Shown: positions 1 through 5,355 of the stretch, piece by piece
How the letters are laid out: every line of letters starts with the position of its first letter
Position numbering within the stretch: position 1 is the stretch's first letter
Assembly (NCBI GenBank): GCA_030145015.1
Contig: JAQYWI010000288.1
Coordinates: 1-5,355, forward strand
Direction: 5' to 3'
Length of the DNA: 5,355 bases
DNA from: Desulfobacterales bacterium
GTDB lineage: Bacteria; Desulfobacterota; Desulfobacteria; Desulfobacterales; JAHEIW01
Notes under the pieces: model-generated
Database searches by the model: none
The model's input: only the letters and a program-made list of their open reading frames with translations
What the model was told of the DNA's origin: nothing
Translations under genes and position numbers: made by a program

Positions 1-46
1 AAGTTCTGGTGTATTAAATGGTGATATTGAGCCGTCTCCATTAAAC

Positions 47-98
47 AAAAAAGCGCAAAACCAAGATTGATGAACTCGTAAAAAGTCCGTTTTGCGCT
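47..98 (-). terminator. Probable Rho-independent terminator of the rnf operon
   Basis: Read on the minus strand, the 10-bp arms AGCGCAAAAC (98-89) and GTTTTGCGCT (61-52) pair perfectly, and six T residues (52-47) close and follow the stem. The 27-nt loop can itself form a 5-bp GGACT/AGTTC hairpin stacked on the main stem, leaving a 10-nt bulge. It begins 28 nt after the rnfB stop, so it fits the end of the operon. The loop is longer than usual for an intrinsic terminator. On the plus strand no T-run follows the stem, so a bidirectional role is less likely. Confidence 0.7.
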
Positions 99-126
99 CT
101 GTTTATGTTTTGATACTATATGAGCT

Positions 127-2220
127 TCAGGCCACGTCCTTGTTATAGCAGGTCAGGCAACATTGCAGGCAGCGGTTCGATTCATACAGGGCTTCTTCTT
201 CGCTGATAACAAGGTCCGCTTCAACAAAAGATTTAATCCGATCCTCCACCGGAAGTTCCGGCATCTCTGTTCTTTCAGATTTTTCTATTCCTTCAACCGA
301 ATCAAAGATCGACACCGGTATATTATTCGTAAATAATGTTTTGTCCGGCGGCGTTATTTTCTCGCCGGCAATGTACAAATGGATCGAACGGGCTGCTCGT
401 CGGCCTGCGCCGATCGCAGAGACAACTAGGTCGGCACCGGTAGCGGCGTCTCCGCCGGTAAAAATATAAGGGATACTCGATTGCAGGGCCACCGGATCTT
501 CAGAGTCAATGGTATTCCAGCGGGTAATATTTAAATCCTCGTCAAGACGTTTGCTTTCATCTTTAAAAAAGACATCCGGACCCTGGCCGATGGCGGTAAT
601 CAGCATATCGATTTCCATGACGGTCTCCGAACCTTCAATGGGCACCGGTCTTCGTCTGCCGCTGGCATCGGGTTCACCAAGCTCCATCTTCAGATATTCA
701 AGCCCGGTAACATTGCCTTCCTCATCACCGATTACACGGGTCGGCGCAGCCAGAAAAGTAAATTTTACGCCTTCATGTTCGGCGGCGACGATTTCAACCT
801 CATTGGCCGGCATTTCTTTCCGGGTCCGGCGATAGACAATCGATACTTCTTCAGCGCCCAGACGAATCAGTGTCCGAACACAGTCGATGGCAGTGTTACC
901 GCCGCCGATCACGACGCACTTGTTGCCGACAAACGGCTGACGATCTTTGACACCGTCTTCCTGCTGCCATAAAGCGAAATTTGTCAGAAAATTAATACCG
1001 GTATAACAACCGCCAAGATTTTCACCTTCAACCCCCAAAGTGTAGTCTTTCCAGGCACCGATGCCTAAGAAAACAGCGTCATATCCGGCAGCCATAAGCG
1101 ATCCGATGTCAAAATCACGGCCCAGCATTACGTTTGGCTTGTGGTCAATCCCTATGTTTAAAATCCCATCGGTTTCCCATGCCAGGACCTCTTTGGGGAG
1201 TCGATATTCGGGAATTCCATAACGAATCATACCGCCTAATTTAGGCATGGCGTCAAAGATGGTAACATCATGACCCAAACGGCGGAGAAAAAAAGCACAG
1301 CTCAACCCTGCCGGGCCGCCACCGATGACAGCCGCTTTTTTACCGGTGGAAGGGGCCACGGATACGGGAAGACGACGTCCTGAATTCATTTCATAATCGG
1401 CAACAAAACGTTTCAACTGATTGATGGAAACCGCTTCGTCTTCAATGCCTCTGCGGCACTTATTTTCACAGGGATGGGGACAGACCCGGCCGCAGGATAA
1501 CAGTAAAGGATTTCGTTCCCTGATCGTGTTTACCGCGCCTTCGTAATCCCCGTTCTTGATTTGGTAAATATATCTGGGAATATCAATTTCAGCAGGACAG
1601 GTCTGCTGGCAGGGGGCAATACGATCATCATACTGATTAAGATGGAGCAGCTTTTGGGACATGGTTTTGATTTCAATAATATCCTTAGGGCAGACTTTTT
1701 CACATGCACCGCATCCCACGCATTTCATTTCGTCAACAACCGGATATCCATGGGGTCCTATCTTAAGCGCATCAAAAGCACAGGCCCTGACACAGTCGCC
1801 CAGACCCAGACATCCCACCGGACATTCGTGTTTTCCCCCATACAGGGTGGCAAGGGCCTGACAGCTGTTAATACCCATATAATAATATTTATCGGCAGCC
1901 CGATCGCCACCCGTGCAGGTATTGTAAGAAAGCAAGGGTTCGGCAGTACCCGGATCCACGCCCATGATGGCGGCAATATTGGCCGCGGCTTCAGCGTCGG
2001 CAATGATACAGACACTGGGAGGCGCTTCACCGGCAACCACGGCAACGGCTGCGGCAGAGCATCCGGTATATCCGCAACCTCCGCAGTTTGCGGCGGCCAT
2101 AAATGCTTCTACCTCGCCAATTCGGGGGTCCTCATAGACATAAAAAACTTTTGAGGCAACACTCAGCATAAGACCGCATGCTGCACCCAGGCCCAACATA
2201 AACAAAAGAGCTGTTAACAC
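127..2220 (-). CDS. rnfB: RnfB fused to a GltD/NfnL-type FAD, NAD(P) and Fe-S oxidoreductase
   Basis: RnfB is the ferredoxin-accepting subunit at the cytoplasmic face. Here it is 697 aa, far longer than a standard RnfB (roughly 180-330 aa). In order: membrane anchor at about 2-22; [4Fe-4S] domain ANCGGCGYTGC (Cys46, 49, 54 and 71); RnfB middle cysteines 102 and 120; a 2[4Fe-4S] ferredoxin domain with Cys133, 137, 143 and 147, then CVGCGACEKVCP (167-178). After a short linker (about 186-200) comes a GltD/NfnL-like module: Cys204, 208, 243, 247, 251 and 255 for two clusters (CGRVCPHPCENKC), FAD fold VIGGGPAG (298-305), NAD(P) fold VIGGGNTA (437-444), then YRRTRKEMPA (463-472), whose arginines suggest NADP(H), and the FAD-closing GGDAATGADLV (589-599). 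It ends with CLQCCLTC (684-691). The start is GTG (2218-2220), supported by a near-perfect AAGGAGGT. An overlapping ATG one frame off stops after two codons. The fusion has no frame break. NADPH-linked electron entry is inference. Confidence 0.96.
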   Translation of the reverse strand: MLTALLFMLGLGAACGLMLSVASKVFYVYEDPRIGEVEAFMAAANCGGCGYTGCSAAAVAVVAGEAPPSVCIIADAEAAANIAAIMGVDPGTAEPLLSYNTCTGGDRAADKYYYMGINSCQALATLYGGKHECPVGCLGLGDCVRACAFDALKIGPHGYPVVDEMKCVGCGACEKVCPKDIIEIKTMSQKLLHLNQYDDRIAPCQQTCPAEIDIPRYIYQIKNGDYEGAVNTIRERNPLLLSCGRVCPHPCENKCRRGIEDEAVSINQLKRFVADYEMNSGRRLPVSVAPSTGKKAAVIGGGPAGLSCAFFLRRLGHDVTIFDAMPKLGGMIRYGIPEYRLPKEVLAWETDGILNIGIDHKPNVMLGRDFDIGSLMAAGYDAVFLGIGAWKDYTLGVEGENLGGCYTGINFLTNFALWQQEDGVKDRQPFVGNKCVVIGGGNTAIDCVRTLIRLGAEEVSIVYRRTRKEMPANEVEIVAAEHEGVKFTFLAAPTRVIGDEEGNVTGLEYLKMELGEPDASGRRRPVPIEGSETVMEIDMLITAIGQGPDVFFKDESKRLDEDLNITRWNTIDSEDPVALQSSIPYIFTGGDAATGADLVVSAIGAGRRAARSIHLYIAGEKITPPDKTLFTNNIPVSIFDSVEGIEKSERTEMPELPVEDRIKSFVEADLVISEEEALYESNRCLQCCLTCYNKDVA

Positions 2221-2224
2221 ATTG

Positions 2225-2232
2225 ACCTCCTT
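2225..2232 (-). promoter_or_regulatory. Strong Shine-Dalgarno of rnfB
   Basis: AAGGAGGT on the minus strand, 4 nt (CAAT) before the GTG start at 2218-2220. It is the longest anti-16S match of any gene in the window. It fixes the GTG start and lies 8 nt downstream of the base of the intergenic palindrome. Confidence 0.8.
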
Positions 2233-2240
2233 ATTTACAT

Positions 2241-2335
2241 ATTGATGATTGACTATTTAATATTGAAAATTTATGGAATTCTATTTTTTCTAATAGATGA
2301 TCAGACAATAAAATCTTCAATCGACAATCATCAAT
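2241..2335 (-). repeat. Long AT-rich palindrome of 7-nt repeats between rnfA and rnfB
   Basis: This fills most of the rnfA-rnfB gap. The outer arms ATTGATGATT (2241-2250) and AATCATCAAT (2326-2335) pair perfectly over 10 bp. A second stem pairs 2262-2272 with 2311-2321 over 11 bp, with one G-U wobble in the minus-strand RNA. A 5-bp CTATT/AATAG stem (2281-2285 with 2292-2296) sits near the tip. Each arm reads inward as ATTGANN-like heptamers: units begin at 2241, 2248, 2255, 2262 and 2269 on the plus strand, and at 2335, 2328, 2321 and 2314 on the minus strand. It could be a structured leader for rnfB, a processing or stabilising hairpin, or a degenerate mobile palindromic repeat of the genome. 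There is no T-run after the stem, so it is not an ordinary terminator. Confidence 0.6.
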
Positions 2336-2337
2336 CC

Positions 2338-2919
2338 TTACACCATTCCTTTAAAAGAAAAAAATGCAAGCGCAATTATTCCGGCGGTGACCAGTCCGAT
2401 GGACGTATCCTGGAGCGGCTTTGGGACCCTGGCTAAAGTAATACGTTCACGGACACCTGCAAAAAGAATAAGTGCAACACCGAAACCCACGGCAAACCCA
2501 AACGATGCAACAAGTGACTTCAAAAAGCCTAACTCTTCATCGATGTTTATGACACAAGCGCCCAGCACCGCACAGTTTGTCGTAATCAGCGGCAAGAAGA
2601 TACCGAGTCCGGCATACAGGGCGGGAATGCTTTTTTTCAGAAACAACTCAACAAACTGAACAAGGGATGCGATGACCAGGATAAATGCGATGGTTCTGAG
2701 ATATACCAGATCAAATGGTACCAAAAAAAGATGGTAGATCACCCATGTAATGGCTCCTGCCATAACCAGGACAAAGACGACTGCCATGGCCATACCCACA
2801 GCCGTCTCCATTTTCTTCGATGTTCCGAGAAAAGGACAGTTGCCCAGAAACTTGGCCAGCAGAATGTTGTTAACAAAAATGGTGCTGATAATTATAGAAA
2901 AATAGCCCAGTTCGCTCAT
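2338..2919 (-). CDS. rnfA: RnfA, integral membrane subunit
   Basis: RnfA (NqrE homologue) is 193 aa with about six membrane helices and is the inverted-topology partner of RnfE. Its intramembrane [2Fe-2S] ligands are visible as Cys28 in FLGNCPFLGTSKK and Cys116 in PLITTNCAVLG, both family signatures. The start ATG at 2917-2919 has GAGGAG (2927-2932) 7 nt upstream, in the 17-nt gap after rnfE. The gene ends with TAA at 2338-2340. It is followed by a 117-nt AT-rich gap, the only non-trivial spacer between genes of this operon in the window, so rnfA may mark a boundary in message stability or translation level between the membrane core and rnfB. Confidence 0.97.
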   Translation of the reverse strand: MSELGYFSIIISTIFVNNILLAKFLGNCPFLGTSKKMETAVGMAMAVVFVLVMAGAITWVIYHLFLVPFDLVYLRTIAFILVIASLVQFVELFLKKSIPALYAGLGIFLPLITTNCAVLGACVINIDEELGFLKSLVASFGFAVGFGVALILFAGVRERITLARVPKPLQDTSIGLVTAGIIALAFFSFKGMV

Positions 2920-2936
2920 TTATCTTCTCCTCTTTA

Positions 2937-3524
2937 TCACTCAAACAGGTTCATGATGCAAAGCATCAGCCCGAGACAGACAAACGCACCCGGTGCCTGG
3001 ATCATGAATGCAAACGGCTGAAATGAAGGTCCGAATACCGATGCTCCGTAGAAAGTGCCGGTCCCCAGAACTTCCCGAACACCTCCAAGCGCAGCCAGGG
3101 AAAGGGTGAATCCAATACCGATACCCAGACCGTCGGCCATTGAAGGCAGAAGACCGTTTTTGTATGCAAATGCTTCGGCGCGTCCCAGAACAATACAGTT
3201 AACAACAATCAGCGGTATAAACAGACCCAATTTGAGAAACAGCGGATAGGCATAGGCCTGCATTACAAGTTCCACCACAATGACAAATGTTGCAATAATG
3301 ATGATAAAACAGGCGATTCTTACCTTTTGAGGAATGATGTTCCTCAATGCCGAAACCAGAATATTGGAGCATAACAGGACAAATGTCGTGGCAATCCCCA
3401 TTCCGATTCCGTTTTCCATGGTTGTGGTGACACCCAACACCGGGCACAGACCCAGCACAAGCCGAAACGGTGCTATTTCCGCCCACAGTCCTTTGGTAAA
3501 TTCCTGAGTGATCGTCTTAGCCAT
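2937..3524 (-). CDS. rnfE: RnfE, integral membrane subunit
   Basis: RnfE (NqrD homologue) is 195 aa, the usual size, with about six hydrophobic helices. With RnfA it forms a pseudo-symmetric pair holding a [2Fe-2S] cluster in the middle of the membrane, two cysteines coming from each subunit; this is known from NqrD/NqrE and Rnf structures. The expected cysteines are present: Cys27 in GLCPVLGVT and Cys110 in VVNCIVLGRAEAFA. Cys52 and Cys72 lie in other helices and are not the known ligands. The ATG at 3522-3524 is preceded by GGGAG (3531-3535) at 6 nt; the stop codon of rnfG is partly embedded in this site, leaving a 10-nt gap. The gene ends with TGA, 17 nt before rnfA. I see nothing unusual in the product. 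Confidence 0.97.
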   Translation of the reverse strand: MAKTITQEFTKGLWAEIAPFRLVLGLCPVLGVTTTMENGIGMGIATTFVLLCSNILVSALRNIIPQKVRIACFIIIIATFVIVVELVMQAYAYPLFLKLGLFIPLIVVNCIVLGRAEAFAYKNGLLPSMADGLGIGIGFTLSLAALGGVREVLGTGTFYGASVFGPSFQPFAFMIQAPGAFVCLGLMLCIMNLFE

Positions 3525-3534
3525 CTTGATCTCC

Positions 3535-4128
3535 CTATTTGTTAAATTCCTTTATTTTTTCAGAAAGCTGGGGTTTCAGCTTTTGATACACATTGCCGGC
3601 ATCGGTCGCGGCCTTACAAACCGCCCGAGAAGTGATCGTAGCGCCACTGATTGCATTCACCTTGCCATCGTCATTCGTGACTTTTACGGGCTCAGTGATG
3701 GAAAAGCCTTTAAATTGAGCGGCAAAACCCGGATCATCTTTTGCCATTGCTCCCAGCCCGGGAGTTTCGCTGTGGGTCGTAACCTCTACGCCGACAATCT
3801 TGTCGGTGTCCAAGTTGACAGCCACCATCAGGCCGAGATCACCTCCGTACCCTTTTCCGGGACTTTCAAATGCAACCGTATCGGCCTTGCCGTCAAATTT
3901 ACCCACGAAGAAACTTCTTTCAACGTCGCCGTCTAATATTTTAAACCGGTCGGCAATGGGATCATTTGAAGCACCTTCAAGAATCTTTTTGATGGCCGGT
4001 CCTTTTACAAATTCAAGCTGCTGTTTTTCGATCTGAGCGGCCGTTCCATTTCGAAGACCGGCAAGCAAGCCGCCGGAGAAGGCAGCCAAAACGGTAAGGA
4101 CGACAACCATTTTTATCAATTCACGCAT
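3535..4128 (-). CDS. rnfG: RnfG, FMN-carrying periplasmic-facing subunit
   Basis: RnfG (NqrC homologue) is anchored by one N-terminal helix and carries covalently bound FMN on its extracytoplasmic domain, where ApbE attaches it. The predicted protein is 197 aa, with a membrane segment at about residues 6-25. The family motif HSETPGLGA is at 119-127 and the flavinylation motif SGATITS at 161-167; the predicted FMN-bearing residue is Thr164 (ACG, codon 3637-3639). The residue three before the motif's Ser is Asn158, where the ApbE recognition pattern Dxx(S/T)GAT has Asp. I chose the ATG at 4126-4128, 1 nt after the rnfD stop, with GGAAAGG 9 nt upstream; the frame could also begin six codons earlier at a TTG, but that codon overlaps the ribosome binding site itself. 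The TAG stop forms part of the rnfE ribosome binding site. No apbE is in the window. Confidence 0.96.
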   Translation of the reverse strand: MRELIKMVVVLTVLAAFSGGLLAGLRNGTAAQIEKQQLEFVKGPAIKKILEGASNDPIADRFKILDGDVERSFFVGKFDGKADTVAFESPGKGYGGDLGLMVAVNLDTDKIVGVEVTTHSETPGLGAMAKDDPGFAAQFKGFSITEPVKVTNDDGKVNAISGATITSRAVCKAATDAGNVYQKLKPQLSEKIKEFNK

Positions 4129-4129
4129 G

Positions 4130-5089
4130 TTAAACAACCTTTCCAAGCGCTTTGGGCCTGATTTTGTCTACAAGTGGACTTATAAGATTCACTAGCAATA
4201 TAGCAAATACCACGCCATCAACATAAGCGCCGATATTTCTTATGAGCACCGTCATTATCCCGGCGCCGGCGCCATAAATAAGCATGGGAATAAAGTTGAC
4301 CGGTGAAGAAGAGTCTTCCGTGGCCAGAAAAAACGCTCCGATCAGTGTATAACCGGTTAAAAGATGAAAAACAGGTCCGGCATACTGGGCTGAATTGACT
4401 AGGTTAAACAACAGAGCGGTGATAAACACACCGGCCAGAAATGATACCGATATCTCCCATCTGATAAATCCTCTGATGATCAGATAGATTCCGCCGATGA
4501 TAAGGCCCAGTCCAAAAGTTGTTCCGATGCCTCCTGACTGCTGACCCATTAGAAGGTTGGCCGGACTGAAATCGGATATGGCGGATACACCGAAATGTTT
4601 CAGTGATGCAAGAGGATATGCCATGGCAAAACCCAGGTCATAATTGACCAGAGCTTCATTAAAATCAAAGAAATCTTTCCAGGACACCATCAGTATGGCC
4701 AGTCCAATAAGGACCGGGTTAAAGGGATTTCCGCCAATGCCGCCAAAGATCTGTTTGCCGATAACCACCGCAACAAAGGTGCCGGTTACAACAAGCCACC
4801 ATGGAGATGTTGCCGGCAAAAGCATGCCAAACAGAATGCCGATAAAGGCTGCATTGCCGTCTCCGATGCTGATCGTTCGCTTTGATATTTTATTAAACAG
4901 TAATTCCCAGACAATGGCGGAGGAAATAGAGAGTGAAACCACACCCACCGCAGGCATGCCATAGCTTATAAAACCAAACAGCACCGCAGGCAGCGCAGCA
5001 ATTATCATATTATAACTCCGGGCGGTTACTGTGCTCCCGTCATGCCAGAAAGGAGCGTGTGACACTATGAATTTTTTCTGATTAAGCAT
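4130..5089 (-). CDS. rnfD: RnfD, membrane subunit of the Rnf complex, lacking the flavinylation threonine
   Basis: RnfD is the large integral-membrane subunit (NqrB homologue), 319 aa here and of normal length. I chose the ATG at 5087-5089 because GGAGG lies 6 nt upstream (5096-5100). An ATG further upstream would add 12 residues but lies deep inside rnfC. Hydrophobic segments cover most of the protein (roughly residues 27-65, 81-135, 190-235, 240-256, 265-285, 292-305). Family marks are GGNPFNPVLIG-like (residues 117-129), PLASLK (159-164), GLIIGGIYL (195-203) and the GAFFLAT segment (251-257). RnfD normally carries FMN on the Thr of an SGATPL motif. The matching place here is AMAYPL (155-160), with Tyr158 instead of Thr, checked in the DNA (TAT, 4616-4618). 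Other usually conserved spots also differ: GETS is GTTF, ATD is ATE, PEG is VDG (family patterns recalled, not aligned). The reading frame is intact, so this is a divergent gene and not a pseudogene. Confidence 0.95.
   Translation of the reverse strand: MLNQKKFIVSHAPFWHDGSTVTARSYNMIIAALPAVLFGFISYGMPAVGVVSLSISSAIVWELLFNKISKRTISIGDGNAAFIGILFGMLLPATSPWWLVVTGTFVAVVIGKQIFGGIGGNPFNPVLIGLAILMVSWKDFFDFNEALVNYDLGFAMAYPLASLKHFGVSAISDFSPANLLMGQQSGGIGTTFGLGLIIGGIYLIIRGFIRWEISVSFLAGVFITALLFNLVNSAQYAGPVFHLLTGYTLIGAFFLATEDSSSPVNFIPMLIYGAGAGIMTVLIRNIGAYVDGVVFAILLVNLISPLVDKIRPKALGKVV
4138..4144 (-). promoter_or_regulatory. Shine-Dalgarno of rnfG
   Basis: GGAAAGG on the minus strand, 9 nt before the ATG at 4126-4128 and inside the end of rnfD. 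It favours this ATG over the in-frame TTG at 4144-4146. Confidence 0.65.
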
Positions 5090-5355
5090 TTGTTGCCTCC
5101 GCTGTACTGATCCGGCCAAGTTCATACTTCGCCAACTTTATATAATGAAAGATCGGCATTCTCGATACGCAGACAAAGCTGCAAAGACCACATTCAACGC
5201 AGGAATAAAGATCGTATTCTTCTGCGGATTGTTCATATTGACCGGCTTCTAGAAATCGGACCAGCATGTTCACCGGGATTTTTGCCGGACAGATGCGAAC
5301 ACATTCTCCGCAATTTATGCACGGGTAGTCTGAAACCAGTGCCAGGTCTTTACCG
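5082..5355 (-). CDS. rnfC: RnfC C-terminal part (partial, 5' end outside window)
   Basis: This is the last 90 residues of RnfC, the peripheral NADH/FMN subunit that passes electrons between NAD(H) and the rest of the Rnf complex at the cytoplasmic face. The frame is open to the window edge, so the N-terminal NADH- and FMN-binding region is missing only because of the window limit. Two [4Fe-4S] motifs are visible: CINCGECVRICP (cysteines at 5319-5321, 5310-5312, 5301-5303, 5289-5291) and CVECGLCSFVC, followed by the typical RnfC tail with IKLAK. In the second motif the residue after the last cysteine is Val (codon 5166-5168), where ferredoxin-type motifs usually have Pro. A GTG at 5271-5273 could be mistaken for a start but is internal, between the two cluster motifs. 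The stop codon TAA overlaps the rnfD start by 8 nt (ATGCTTAA), which suggests translational coupling. The identity is secure. Confidence 0.95.
   Translation of the reverse strand, partial: GKDLALVSDYPCINCGECVRICPAKIPVNMLVRFLEAGQYEQSAEEYDLYSCVECGLCSFVCVSRMPIFHYIKLAKYELGRISTAEATNA
5096..5100 (-). promoter_or_regulatory. Shine-Dalgarno of rnfD
   Basis: GGAGG on the minus strand, 6 nt before the ATG at 5087-5089. It lies inside the end of rnfC and decides the rnfD start over the longer in-frame alternative. Confidence 0.8.

Noticed and set aside
1620..1668. RnfB and the GltD-like protein as two separate genes joined by a sequencing error
   Set aside because: The frame is continuous with no indel signature, there is no ribosome binding site or plausible start at the junction, and the spacing between domains is natural for a linker.
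1561..2154. Plus-strand open frame of 197 codons, and other plus-strand frames across 509-972 and 3508-3936
   Set aside because: These lie antisense to rnfB or rnfG, whose motifs are unmistakable. Their translations show no recognisable domain, so they are frame shadows.
2278..2308. Possible internal promoter for rnfB on the minus strand (TTGTCT at 2303-2308, TAGAAT at 2278-2283)
   Set aside because: The spacer is 19 nt and both boxes are weak. The region is so AT-rich that such matches are expected by chance, and it overlaps the palindrome.
2241..2335. Palindrome as a transcription terminator between rnfA and rnfB
   Set aside because: The stem is AT-rich and no run of T follows on the minus strand; rnfB directly downstream belongs to the same complex.
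4126..4146. Longer RnfG from a TTG at 4144-4146
   Set aside because: The TTG overlaps the GGAAAGG that serves the ATG at 4126-4128, and that ATG sits directly at the membrane helix as is usual for RnfG.
5087..5125. Longer RnfD with 12 extra N-terminal residues starting at the ATG at 5123-5125
   Set aside because: It would overlap rnfC by over 40 nt. The ATG at 5087-5089 has a well-placed GGAGG, and the protein from there begins like other RnfD proteins.

Overview
The window is the 3' part of one minus-strand operon for an Rnf complex, the membrane ferredoxin:NAD+ oxidoreductase that couples electron transfer to Na+ or H+ export. In transcription order (high to low coordinates) it reads rnfC (3' end only) - rnfD - rnfG - rnfE - rnfA - rnfB, followed by an intrinsic-terminator-like hairpin. 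All five complete genes have a clear ribosome binding site. The first five genes are packed with an 8-nt overlap or gaps of 1-17 nt. The order CDGEAB is the one known from Clostridia, Desulfobacterota and Methanosarcina, not the ABCDGE order of Gammaproteobacteria.

The order, the moderate GC content and the large RnfB suggest an anaerobe, most likely a sulfate-reducing Desulfobacterota (Desulfobacterales-like). This is inference; there is no rRNA or other marker in the window.

Two features set this operon apart. First, RnfB is 697 aa. After the usual membrane anchor, Fe-S domain and 2[4Fe-4S] ferredoxin domain, it continues in the same frame into a complete GltD/NfnL-type flavoprotein: a two-cluster cysteine domain, an FAD Rossmann fold, an NAD(P) fold with an NADP-type arginine motif, and a C-terminal CxxCCxxC. 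This could wire NADPH directly into the ferredoxin entry point of Rnf. Second, RnfD has lost the threonine to which FMN is normally attached (SGAT replaced by AMAY), while RnfG keeps its SGAT site. RnfE and RnfA keep the paired cysteines that hold the intramembrane [2Fe-2S] cluster.

The only sizeable internal gap, 117 nt between rnfA and rnfB, holds an AT-rich long palindrome whose arms are built from 7-nt ATTGANN-like repeats. It ends just before an unusually strong Shine-Dalgarno and a GTG start for rnfB. Positions 1-126 hold the terminator; I see nothing else there.
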